A stretch of 6,349 nucleotides of DNA from Alphaproteobacteria bacterium. GTDB lineage: Bacteria > Pseudomonadota > Alphaproteobacteria > Thalassobaculales > Thalassobaculaceae. Made by a program: the position numbers and the translations under genes. Location: NCBI GenBank assembly GCA_028822575.1, contig JAPKDN010000196.1:1-6349 (forward strand), in the 5' to 3' direction. Under the pieces are notes generated by a model, which saw nothing but the letters and a program-made list of their open reading frames with translations, was not told the origin of the DNA and made no database searches. Positions 1-6,349 of the stretch are shown one piece after another. Numbering within the stretch: position 1 is the stretch's first letter; the number at the start of each line of letters is the position of its first letter.

Positions 1-1939
1 GTTCTCGGTTGCCAAAATTGGTCGTCGACAGCTGTTCGTTCAGAAGGACGTAGTCGACAAGCAGGCTGTAATTTGGTTGGGTAATTCTAAGGCCGAGTTC
101 GCTACGCCGAGGCTTGAAGCTGTCTTTATCGAGCCGGAATCGGAATAACAGATCAAGCCAGTCGGCCGGCGCCAATTGCACGCGTCCAACATAGTCCGAA
201 ATATCGGTATCTAGACCCGAGCCACTGTCGAAGGCGCTGCTTCCCCAGAGTTGATAGCTTTGGCCAATAAAAAGTTGAGATGCACCGAGATCGGTTTCGA
301 ACAGCGCTGCTTTCAGACCGTAGTCGATACGACCTCCACTAGTGACGCGATCGGAGCCTTCGAAACGATTGAGTTCGAAGATGTTGGTGTCATCAAACTC
401 AAAGGCTTGGCTATCTTCATTAGGGATTTCGCTCGGGTTCCCGCCATTTGGGCCGGCGACGAAATTAAGGATTGGCTCGATCGTTTGGCTAGAACTTCGT
501 GTGGTCTTCAGGAAGGGAAATCGCCAATTTAACCCGAGTTGGGGAAACACCCTGCCCGTGACGGCTTCCTCGCCCGAGGGTTGGCCGATGTCCGCGCTGG
601 TGGGGTTATTGGCGGAATACACATCGGATTGGACCGAAGCCGTGAGGGTATAAAAATCCCCCGCTGGCGCGTAATACGGCAGGCTCCACCCACCCGCAAG
701 CGAGAGCTTTCGGCTATCTGCGCCGGCTTCTCGCGTTAGTGACAATGCGCTTGCGTCGAGTTGGAAACGCCCACCATAAGCGTCGGGCTCGCCTATGAAG
801 CTATACTGAACTTGGGGTAAAACCGTTGGTTGGCGTGCCCGGTTATCTCCGGCGCGCAGTCCCTGGAACTTATATGCGTTCACAGCGGCGTAATTACGAG
901 ATCTAAACCCTTCGAGGAAAACACGGCTGGTCAATACTTCATCACTCCCCAGACGGAAGCGTCTCAAATAGGTCCTTTTGCTCGCCTGCTCGAAATCGAA
1001 CCCCGTCCGCCAGGTGTCACTTAGCGAAAAGCGGCCTTCCAGATCGGCGCTCGCCTGGAGGCCGCCGTCATTGGTCACGGTGCCACGATCACGCAGAATA
1101 CCGGCGGTCGTCTTTAGGTCAAGCCGACCATTACTGAAGGCATGGCGATAGCGCGAACTTATAACGATCCCCTCGCGGGAGTAAATGACTGGCTCGACTT
1201 CTGCATCACTTTGTTCGTTGATCGCATAAAAAAACGGTTGCCCGTAAATAAAGCCAAGTTCATCCGAGTGGCCTAGCGTCGGGGTTAAAAGCCCGGAACG
1301 CCGGTCGACAGTGGGGTCTGGGTGAACCATATAAGGAGTGTATATCACCGGCACGCCGAAAAATTCGAGGACTGCGTCCCGGTACTCAATATCCCCGCGT
1401 GCCTCATGATGTATAACTTGATCGGCCTTGATCTGCCAAAGCGGTGCGCGCGTGGGATCCTCTCGACACAAGGCGCAGGGTGAGAACACCGCTTTTTCCA
1501 TCGTCTTACGTTGTCCGGCTGAACGCTGGGCCCGGTTCGCAGCAAGCCTGGACCCGTCCGTCAAGAGGACACGCAGATTTTCAATGAACCCGGTCTTCAA
1601 TTCGTTCTCAAGCACCGCATAGTTCGAAAAAATGACCTCGCCGCCGGGTTCCAGCAGGGAAACATTCCCGCTTGCGGTCACCGTGTCGGTATTCTGATCG
1701 TATGAAATCAAATCGGCGATCAAAATGCGATCGCCGTGCGCAAGTTCGACGCCGCCGCGCGCGATCACGACACCTGTGCTCTCGTCGTAAACAAGGCTGT
1801 CGGCATTCATCAGTACCTGCCCCGATCCTGCAGCTGCATCTTGGGCGTGAACTGGATCTGTGGCCGAAAAGGCCAGGAAGCAGCAGATAACCCATCCCAA
1901 GGGGCGGGCTCGCATCAGTTTGCAAATCCAATGCGGCAT
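1..1939 (-). CDS. lptD: LPS-assembly protein LptD (outer-membrane barrel), 3' end cut off by window edge
   Basis: LptD receives lipopolysaccharide from the periplasmic bridge and, with the lipoprotein LptE, inserts it into the outer leaflet of the outer membrane. Translating the minus strand from the ATG at 1939 gives 646 codons with no stop, running off the left edge; family lengths suggest about 100 or more residues are missing. Residues 1-32 look like a Sec signal peptide: basic start (K7, R10, R12), hydrophobic core WVICCFLAF, likely cleavage after VHA at 32. Residues about 40-150 fit the LptA/OstA-like periplasmic domain. A family-typical stretch follows: SPCALC (153-158), PLWQI (166-170), FFGVPVIYTPY (193-203) and HPDPTVDRRSGLLTP (206-220). 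The remainder has the alternating polar/aromatic pattern of a beta-barrel. The start lies 3 bases after the lptG stop, with GGA 6 bases and GAGG 11 bases upstream. An in-frame ATG at 1915 lacks a ribosome site and would shorten the signal peptide. Identification is firm; the exact start is less so. Confidence 0.95.
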   Translation of the reverse strand, partial: MPHWICKLMRARPLGWVICCFLAFSATDPVHAQDAAAGSGQVLMNADSLVYDESTGVVIARGGVELAHGDRILIADLISYDQNTDTVTASGNVSLLEPGGEVIFSNYAVLENELKTGFIENLRVLLTDGSRLAANRAQRSAGQRKTMEKAVFSPCALCREDPTRAPLWQIKADQVIHHEARGDIEYRDAVLEFFGVPVIYTPYMVHPDPTVDRRSGLLTPTLGHSDELGFIYGQPFFYAINEQSDAEVEPVIYSREGIVISSRYRHAFSNGRLDLKTTAGILRDRGTVTNDGGLQASADLEGRFSLSDTWRTGFDFEQASKRTYLRRFRLGSDEVLTSRVFLEGFRSRNYAAVNAYKFQGLRAGDNRARQPTVLPQVQYSFIGEPDAYGGRFQLDASALSLTREAGADSRKLSLAGGWSLPYYAPAGDFYTLTASVQSDVYSANNPTSADIGQPSGEEAVTGRVFPQLGLNWRFPFLKTTRSSSQTIEPILNFVAGPNGGNPSEIPNEDSQAFEFDDTNIFELNRFEGSDRVTSGGRIDYGLKAALFETDLGASQLFIGQSYQLWGSSAFDSGSGLDTDISDYVGRVQLAPADWLDLLFRFRLDKDSFKPRRSELGLRITQPNYSLLVDYVLLNEQLSTTNFGNRE

Positions 1940-1942
1940 CGT

Positions 1943-3037
1943 TTATCCATCCTCAAGATGCAACAAACTAGCAACGCCTAGAAGGGTCGTTACCGTGGCG
2001 GGTGTCCAGGCGGCCAGAACTTCGGGAATGCGTGACGACAGGCCAAGGGCGAAAACTAGATCCGACATAAAATAGACGAAAAATCCAAAGAATAACCCAG
2101 CGCAACTCCAGAGCATCGTACCACCGCGCCTGCTCATACGGAGTGAAAAAGTTGCTGCGATAAGCACCATTGCGCAGAGCAACAAGGGCGAAGCGAGCAA
2201 CGAATGCCAATGCAGCCGATGACGCACTGCAGAAAACCCCGCGTTCTCCAGAATCAAGATAAAACGGGGTAATTCCCAAAAAGACATGGTATTTGGCGAA
2301 GCGAAACTGTCTTGAATGTTGTCCACTGTCAAACCCGTGGTCAATCGGTATACTGGCCTGAGCGAGGGGATGCCGTCCTCGCTGATCAGGACGGCCTTTT
2401 TCAACATCCAATAACCAGGCTGCAGATGGGCGCTTTCGGCATCGATCCTGGAGATGAACTTATCCTCTCCCTCGAAAAGAAAAACGATGACGTCCGACAA
2501 TGCCTCGCCATCGCCAATGATGCCTCGAGCGTGCAAAACTGAGTGCCCACCGGGGGTGCGTTCGCGAATCCATAGCCCTTCGGAGGAAACGGCGAGTGCA
2601 TTGCCGCCATCGCGAAGTACCCGATTCTCCAACGCCTCGAATTTCGCAGTCATGACGGACGCGACAGGATTGAAAACGGCGACCCGGAAAACCCCGATGA
2701 AGAGCGCGACCAATAGAGCGGGCAAGAGAAATTGCCAAACAGAGACACCCGCCGAGCGCGCGACAACCAATTCCTGATTCCGGGTCATGCGCGTGAAGGC
2801 CATCATACCGCCCGCCAGAATGGCGAATGGGAACACTGCCTGGCCCATTTGTGGAGCCTTTAGTAAGGCCATTTCCATAATGGTTCCGAATGACGCATCA
2901 TTTTTGTCCGAGGCGCGGCGAAGTAACTCGACCAAATCGACCAAAAATACTATGCCCATGATCGCAAGGAACGTTCCGATGACCCAGAGTATGAACTGGC
3001 GCCCGAAATAGCTGGAGAGCGTCATGGAAAGCTTCAC
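1943..3037 (-). CDS. lptG: LPS export ABC transporter permease LptG
   Basis: One of the two inner-membrane permeases of LptB2FG (YjgP/YjgQ family), which uses ATP hydrolysis by LptB to extract lipopolysaccharide from the inner membrane. The product has 364 residues, normal for the family. Six membrane segments are visible at roughly 14-36, 65-82, 98-122, 276-300, 305-330 and 338-358, with a periplasmic jellyroll-like domain between segments 3 and 4 (about 125-270). The cytoplasmic loop RMTRNQELVVARSAGVS (83-99) matches the coupling helix that docks on LptB; E89 corresponds to the conserved glutamate of that helix. The start is GTG at 3037, supported by a good ribosome site; ATG at 3025 (residue 5) is the alternative. 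It follows lptF by 25 bases and precedes lptD by 3, indicating co-transcription and probable translational coupling to lptD. It is called LptG rather than LptF from its position before lptD and its N-terminal TLSSYFGRQF pattern. Confidence 0.95.
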   Translation of the reverse strand: MKLSMTLSSYFGRQFILWVIGTFLAIMGIVFLVDLVELLRRASDKNDASFGTIMEMALLKAPQMGQAVFPFAILAGGMMAFTRMTRNQELVVARSAGVSVWQFLLPALLVALFIGVFRVAVFNPVASVMTAKFEALENRVLRDGGNALAVSSEGLWIRERTPGGHSVLHARGIIGDGEALSDVIVFLFEGEDKFISRIDAESAHLQPGYWMLKKAVLISEDGIPSLRPVYRLTTGLTVDNIQDSFASPNTMSFWELPRFILILENAGFSAVRHRLHWHSLLASPLLLCAMVLIAATFSLRMSRRGGTMLWSCAGLFFGFFVYFMSDLVFALGLSSRIPEVLAAWTPATVTTLLGVASLLHLEDG

Positions 3038-3043
3038 GACATT

Positions 3044-3049
3044 TCCCTT
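3044..3049 (-). promoter_or_regulatory. Ribosome binding site deciding the GTG start of lptG
   Basis: Read on the minus strand, AAGGGA lies 6 bases before the GTG at 3037. This spacing is near ideal, while the in-frame ATG at 3025 has only a weak GAAG upstream. This favours the GTG start. Confidence 0.6.
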
Positions 3050-3062
3050 GGCGCACAGATCA

Positions 3063-4265
3063 TCATCGAGACATCCTATCCGTTAAGGCTTGTTCGGCGG
3101 CAGGGCGCCTGATGCGGCGCCGGGACAACAAGACCGCGGCGATCGCCGCCGGGACAATGATAAATCCATACATGGCTGGGATCAGCCACGGTTGTTTCGC
3201 GGCGAGGAATTTGGTGCCAAGCCCCAAGCCTTCCAAAATAACTGCCAAACTAACCGCCACGAGTATTCTCCACGTTTGGCCTCGGCGTGAGAACTCCCCT
3301 CTCAATAGCACCGCCAGCCCCAGCAGCGGTAGCGCCAGCCCCAGCAGCGGCGCGCTCAGCCTGGAATGACCTTCGGCAATATACTCGTCAAAATTTCGAG
3401 GCGCGGTATCTTTTTCTGTTGGATTGAGGAGTTCTGGAAGGAAAAGCTCATTCTGATCGCGCCAGGCCCTTTGAGTGACTGATTGGGACCCACCAAGATC
3501 GACGGTATATCGGTCGAAATATAGCAGGCTGGTTCGTCCAGTTGAATTGTCACGGCTTTGTCGATTGCCGTTTTGCATGAAGACCCTGGGCCCCGCTTCA
3601 GTCACCACGAGGGCGCCCCGCTCGGCGATTAGCGTTACTTTTTGCTTAAGGTCACGGTTGTCATGGACAATAATGCCACTGAGTTCGCCGGTCTTCTGGC
3701 GCGCGCGTACATAAACCGTGATGTCGTCGGTGATCGTGTTGAACACCCCCTCGCGAAGCAGAACATCGGTGTAATTGTGTCGGATTTGAAATTGCAACTC
3801 TTTGAAAGCACGATACGAAAGCGGAATTAGGTAAAGTGTCATCAAGTAACAAGAGAGCGTGATTAGGACCGATACGAATATCGCTGGATGCGCTAGGCGC
3901 ATCGGGCTCAGGCCGGAAGCTTCGAGCACCACGATTTCACGGTCACCGGCCATCCGATTGTAAATGAATATGACTCCCGCGAACCCGGAGATGGGCAGGA
4001 CGATAGAGAGCCAGGTCGGGAGCAACAACATTGTTAAATAGATGAACGTGGCCAGCGGCAGGCCGCGATTGACGATCATGTCCACGAAGCGCAACGATTG
4101 GCTCAACCATATGACGCAGGTAAGGGACACCACGACAACCAGGACGGCGGTGAGAAGCTGCTTTGCGATATAGATATAGATGTTCACGCTTGAGGATCTT
4201 ATTTTTGTGATTCCAATCGCGCGATCACCATACAACTGGAGTGGCGGATCGCCCAGGCGCATCAT
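3063..4265 (-). CDS. lptF: LPS export ABC transporter permease LptF
   Basis: Partner of LptG in the inner-membrane LptB2FG lipopolysaccharide extractor. The product has 400 residues, somewhat longer than E. coli LptF (366). Six membrane segments can be placed at about 33-55, 74-102, 126-148, 303-322, 332-352 and 360-381, with a periplasmic domain between the third and fourth (about 150-295). The coupling-helix loop RMAGDREIVVLEASGLSPMRL (104-124) carries the conserved glutamate (E110) expected to contact LptB. The last residues (RRRIRR, then a polar tail) are cytoplasmic. The start is uncertain. ATG codons at 4265 and 4262 sit behind a weak GAAGA, and the first 26 residues have no obvious family counterpart. 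A GTG at 4187 would begin MNIYIYIAKQLL, closer to the usual N-terminus, but has no purine-rich site. Residues 306-319 contain a tandem heptad duplication. It is the first gene of the lptF-lptG-lptD operon and diverges from pepA. Confidence 0.93.
   Translation of the reverse strand: MMRLGDPPLQLYGDRAIGITKIRSSSVNIYIYIAKQLLTAVLVVVVSLTCVIWLSQSLRFVDMIVNRGLPLATFIYLTMLLLPTWLSIVLPISGFAGVIFIYNRMAGDREIVVLEASGLSPMRLAHPAIFVSVLITLSCYLMTLYLIPLSYRAFKELQFQIRHNYTDVLLREGVFNTITDDITVYVRARQKTGELSGIIVHDNRDLKQKVTLIAERGALVVTEAGPRVFMQNGNRQSRDNSTGRTSLLYFDRYTVDLGGSQSVTQRAWRDQNELFLPELLNPTEKDTAPRNFDEYIAEGHSRLSAPLLGLALPLLGLAVLLRGEFSRRGQTWRILVAVSLAVILEGLGLGTKFLAAKQPWLIPAMYGFIIVPAAIAAVLLSRRRIRRPAAEQALTDRMSR
3312..3350 (-). 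repeat. Short tandem duplication inside lptF
   Basis: On the plus strand the 18-base unit CGCCAGCCCCAGCAGCGG occurs exactly at 3312-3329 and again at 3333-3350, a period of 21 bases. In LptF this encodes consecutive heptads PLLGLAL and PLLGLAV (residues 306-319) in the fourth membrane segment. The period is a multiple of three, so the reading frame is kept. Confidence 0.9.
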
Positions 4266-4319
4266 AGTGTCTTCAACTGGTCATGCTAGCGGCAACTGCA
4301 TGGTCGATGCTGGTGACGA

Positions 4320-4348
4320 TTGACAGCGCATGATAGCGCCGGTACGGC
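4320..4348 (+). promoter_or_regulatory. Candidate sigma-70-type promoter of pepA
   Basis: A perfect TTGACA is present at 4320-4325. At the ideal 17-base spacing the -10 hexamer is TACGGC (4343-4348), which matches TATAAT only in its first two bases. Alphaproteobacterial -10 elements are often degenerate, so the call is plausible but weak. The predicted transcript would start about 30 bases before the pepA ATG. Confidence 0.35.
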
Positions 4349-4369
4349 TCGTTCAGACCAATTCCAAGC

Positions 4370-4374
4370 AGGAG
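4370..4374 (+). promoter_or_regulatory. Ribosome binding site of pepA
   Basis: AGGAG lies 7 bases upstream of the ATG at 4382. It is the best Shine-Dalgarno match in the window and fixes the pepA start. Confidence 0.8.
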
Positions 4375-4381
4375 ACCTTCG

Positions 4382-5860
4382 ATGAAGATCGCGTTCGGCA
4401 AACTTGCCTTTCCAAAAAAAGGCGCCGTCGTCCTGGGGGTGATGGAAAACCGGAAGATGTCGGCGATGGCCGCCGAAGCGGATACCGCGTCGGGGGGACT
4501 GCTGAGCAGAGCCATGGGCGCAAGTCGATTCACCGGCAAAGCTCATCAGACGTTGACGGTTTTTGCGCCCACCGGTCGAGTTTTCCTATACGGCCTCGGA
4601 GACGGCGGGGGCATTGATGACCTTTGGTGCGAAAAAGCCGGTGGGAGCATCGCCGCAGCGTTGGCTGGGTCCGGTGAGACCGAGGTTTCAATCGCAGTTG
4701 AAAGTCGTGATGGTTCGGGTGCCGGCGGAGAGACCCGGGCCGCCCATGTCGGCTATGGCGGGCTCTTGCGCTCGTATCGTTTTGATAAATATCGCACGAC
4801 GCTAAAGGACGATGAAAAGTCAACACTTTCCAAAATGACGGTGATGGTCGATGGGCACTCGAAGGCGAAGAAGCTCTTTGCTGAGCTTCAATCCGTCGCA
4901 GATGGTGTGTTCCTGGCCAGGGATCTGGTCTCCGAGCCGCCGAATGTCCTGTATCCGGAAAGCTATGCCAAGCGCCTGCTAGACCTGCAACACGATGGCA
5001 TCAAGGTTGAGGTGCTGGGCGAAAGGGAGATGGCCAAGCTTGGCATGGGCTCGCTGCTGGGAGTCGGGCAGGGCTCGGCACGCGAAAGCAAGCTCGTTGT
5101 CATGCGCTGGGAAGGCGGCAAGAAGGGTGATCGACCCATCGCGTTCGTCGGCAAGGGCGTTACCTTTGACACGGGGGGCATCTCGCTAAAGCCGGCTGGT
5201 GGCATGGAGGATATGAAATGGGACATGGGTGGTTCCGCCGTCGTGTCGGGGCTAATGAAGGCGCTGGCGGGCCGAAAGGCAAAGTCGAATGTGATTGGCG
5301 TCGTTGGCCTTGTAGAGAACATGCCCGACGGCAAGGCCCAAAGACCGGGTGATGTGGTTACCTCGATGAGTGGGCAAACGATTGAGATTATCAATACGGA
5401 TGCCGAGGGACGCTTGGTTTTGGCGGACGCTCTCTGGTACACGCTGAAAAAGTTCAACCCCCAGTTCATGATCAACCTCGCCACCCTGACCGGTGCGATG
5501 ATGGTGGCCTTGGGACAGGTAAATTGCGGCTATTTCGCCAATGATGATGAGTTGGCAGAGCGCATGGCTAGGGCGGCGAAAGCGGTCGGCGAAGGGGTCT
5601 GGCGGATGCCACTTGGCGAGGAGTACAACAAGATGATGGACTCCGACATCGCAGATATGAAGAATGCCGGCCCGCGATTTGGTGGCAGCATCACCGCTGC
5701 CTGTTTCCTTGAACGTTTTGTTGAGAAATGCCCTTGGTCGCATATGGATATCGCGGGCATGGCGTGGTCGTCTAAGGATACGCCAACCGTGCCCAAGGGT
5801 GGCACCGGGTGGGGCGTTCGGATGCTCAACAACCTCGTGAAGACTCATTACGAGGGCTGA
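4382..5860 (+). CDS. pepA: Leucyl aminopeptidase (peptidase family M17)
   Basis: A cytosolic two-metal aminopeptidase that removes N-terminal residues, preferentially leucine, from peptides; M17 enzymes are usually hexamers. The product has 492 residues against 503 for E. coli PepA. The less conserved N-terminal domain spans about residues 1-165 and the catalytic domain about 175-490. Metal ligands match E. coli PepA at a constant offset of 12: K258, D263, D281, D340 and E342. Catalytic K270 (ISLKP) and R344 are also present. The family signature NTDAEGRL is at 338-345, and GKGVTFDTGG at 257-266. All catalytic residues are intact, so the enzyme should be active. E. coli PepA also binds DNA (carAB control, Xer recombination); nothing here shows whether this homologue does. 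There is no signal peptide. It is transcribed divergently from lptF and is followed after 51 bases by holC, a pairing seen in many proteobacteria. Confidence 0.97.
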   Translation: MKIAFGKLAFPKKGAVVLGVMENRKMSAMAAEADTASGGLLSRAMGASRFTGKAHQTLTVFAPTGRVFLYGLGDGGGIDDLWCEKAGGSIAAALAGSGETEVSIAVESRDGSGAGGETRAAHVGYGGLLRSYRFDKYRTTLKDDEKSTLSKMTVMVDGHSKAKKLFAELQSVADGVFLARDLVSEPPNVLYPESYAKRLLDLQHDGIKVEVLGEREMAKLGMGSLLGVGQGSARESKLVVMRWEGGKKGDRPIAFVGKGVTFDTGGISLKPAGGMEDMKWDMGGSAVVSGLMKALAGRKAKSNVIGVVGLVENMPDGKAQRPGDVVTSMSGQTIEIINTDAEGRLVLADALWYTLKKFNPQFMINLATLTGAMMVALGQVNCGYFANDDELAERMARAAKAVGEGVWRMPLGEEYNKMMDSDIADMKNAGPRFGGSITAACFLERFVEKCPWSHMDIAGMAWSSKDTPTVPKGGTGWGVRMLNNLVKTHYEG

Positions 5861-5863
5861 CAC

Positions 5864-5889
5864 GTGGGCGGGTGACCTCACCCGCCCAC
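5864..5889 (+). terminator. Strong GC-rich hairpin after pepA, possible terminator or attenuator
   Basis: A perfect inverted repeat: GTGGGCGGGTGA (5864-5875), two loop bases CC, then TCACCCGCCCAC (5878-5889). The arms pair over 12 bp, or 11 bp with a four-base loop. It begins 3 bases after the pepA stop. No T-tract follows on the plus strand (CAACCCCGCG), so it is not a classical intrinsic terminator. It may cause partial termination, protect the pepA mRNA 3' end, or reduce holC expression relative to pepA. No minus-strand gene ends here. The structure is certain from sequence; the function is inferred. Confidence 0.55.
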
Positions 5890-5911
5890 CAACCCCGCGC
5901 GCGGCGGATGT

Positions 5912-6349
5912 ATGACCGAGATCAGCTTCTACCATCTGACGGTTCGCTCCCTCGAATGGGCGCTCCCCAAACTGTTGGAACGTACGCTGGCGAGCGGTGA
6001 GCGCGGGCTTGTCATGGTCGCCAGTCAGCCTCGGGTGGATGCGTTGAATACTCATCTCTGGACCTATGACGCCAATGCCTGGCTGCCGCATGGCGCGGAA
6101 AAAGATGGGAACGCTGCCGACCAGCCCATTTGGCTGACTGCAGGCAATGACAACCCGAATGGGGCCAGCTTTCTTTTCTTGGCCGACGGCGCAGTGACAA
6201 ATCAAATTGGTAGTTTTAAGCGGGTTTTCGAGTTGTTCGACGGTCGTGATGACGAGGCTGTTGCTGCGGCGCGCGTCCGCTGGAAATCCTATAAGGAAGA
6301 GGGACATGCGCTTTCCTACTGGCAAGAGGACGATCGTGGGCGTTGGAGC
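5912..6349 (+). CDS. holC: DNA polymerase III chi subunit HolC, 3' end cut off by window edge
   Basis: HolC (chi) is a clamp-loader accessory protein that binds the SSB C-terminal tail and, in E. coli, the psi subunit, linking the replisome to SSB-coated lagging-strand DNA. From the ATG at 5912 there are 146 codons with no stop to the window edge. E. coli chi has 147 residues, so only a few residues should be missing. Recognisable family segments are FYHLT (6-10) at the N-terminus, ALNTHLWTYDANAWLPHG (44-61), QPIWLT (71-76) and SYWQEDDRGRW near the end (135-145). The ribosome site is weak (GGCGGA shortly before the start), and an out-of-frame ATG lies at 5908. The gene follows pepA by 51 bases with a hairpin between them, so read-through from pepA is likely but possibly attenuated. 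A psi partner (HolD) is usually absent in alphaproteobacteria. Confidence 0.93.
   Translation, partial: MTEISFYHLTVRSLEWALPKLLERTLASGERGLVMVASQPRVDALNTHLWTYDANAWLPHGAEKDGNAADQPIWLTAGNDNPNGASFLFLADGAVTNQIGSFKRVFELFDGRDDEAVAAARVRWKSYKEEGHALSYWQEDDRGRWS

Larger units (their letters stand above)
4266..4381. promoter_or_regulatory. Divergent control region between lptF and pepA
   Basis: This 116-base gap separates two divergently transcribed genes, so promoters for both the lptFGD block and pepA are expected in or near it. For lptF, TATCAT read on the minus strand at 4335-4330 could be a -10 element, but no convincing -35 lies 16-18 bases upstream of it. A second minus-strand TATGAT (4266-4261) overlaps the annotated lptF ATG and could serve only if translation starts further downstream. 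Two copies of CAACTG (4274 and 4293) lie 19 bases apart; this may be chance. No known operator was recognised. Confidence 0.5.

Noticed and set aside
251..1622. Several plus-strand open frames of 60-100 codons opposite lptD
   Set aside because: They lie antisense to a continuous, well-recognised LptD frame, overlap one another and show no family pattern or ribosome site. They are shadows.
1608..1931. A 107-codon minus-strand frame at the start of lptD
   Set aside because: It is in a different frame from LptD on the same strand, is Arg/Cys-rich and has no known pattern; the LptD frame explains the region.
4282..4302. CATGC...GCATG inverted repeat in the divergent control region as an operator
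   Set aside because: Five-base arms with an 11-base gap are expected by chance, and no known regulator site matches.
4963..5484. A 173-codon minus-strand frame within pepA
   Set aside because: It is fully antisense to the catalytic domain of PepA, with Pro/Ser-rich composition typical of a shadow frame.
5252..6325. A 357-codon minus-strand open frame opposite pepA and holC
   Set aside because: It spans two genes with clear homology on the plus strand, including the pepA active site, and crosses their intergenic hairpin. Its translation is low in recognisable motifs. Long antisense frames are common opposite GC-rich genes.
1..6349. Mobile element, CRISPR, toxin-antitoxin or defence system
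   Set aside because: All 6.3 kb is accounted for by five housekeeping genes with short gaps. No transposase, terminal repeats, spaced direct repeats or small unexplained gene pairs are visible.

Overview
The window comes from a Gram-negative bacterium, most likely an alphaproteobacterium of moderate-to-high GC content. The evidence is the lptF-lptG-lptD order, which is common in that class, together with the sequence style of LptD (a PCxxC motif followed by a PDPTVDRRSG segment) and the neighbouring pepA-holC pair. The species cannot be named from this sequence.

Layout. Positions 1-4265 are one minus-strand block, transcribed from right to left: lptF (4265 to 3063), lptG (3037 to 1943) and lptD (1939 running off the left edge). 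The gaps are 25 and 3 bases, so the three genes almost certainly form an operon. Positions 4266-4381 are a short divergent control region. Positions 4382-6349 are a plus-strand block: pepA (leucyl aminopeptidase), a strong 12-bp GC-rich hairpin directly after its stop codon, then holC (chi subunit of DNA polymerase III), which runs off the right edge.

How the genes work together. LptF and LptG are the two inner-membrane permease subunits of the LptB2FG transporter, which extracts lipopolysaccharide and pushes it along the periplasmic bridge. LptD is the outer-membrane barrel that inserts it into the outer leaflet. The window therefore holds the two ends of the Lpt machine; LptA, LptB, LptC and LptE are not present here. 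PepA (cytosolic peptide turnover) and HolC (replisome to SSB contact) are functionally unrelated to Lpt and to each other.

No mobile element, CRISPR array, tRNA, rRNA, riboswitch or defence system is visible. This looks like an ordinary chromosomal housekeeping region, and no undescribed system was found. The items worth a second look are small: a 21-bp-period microduplication in a membrane helix of LptF, the cysteine pattern of LptD, start-site ambiguities, and the hairpin without a T-tract between pepA and holC.
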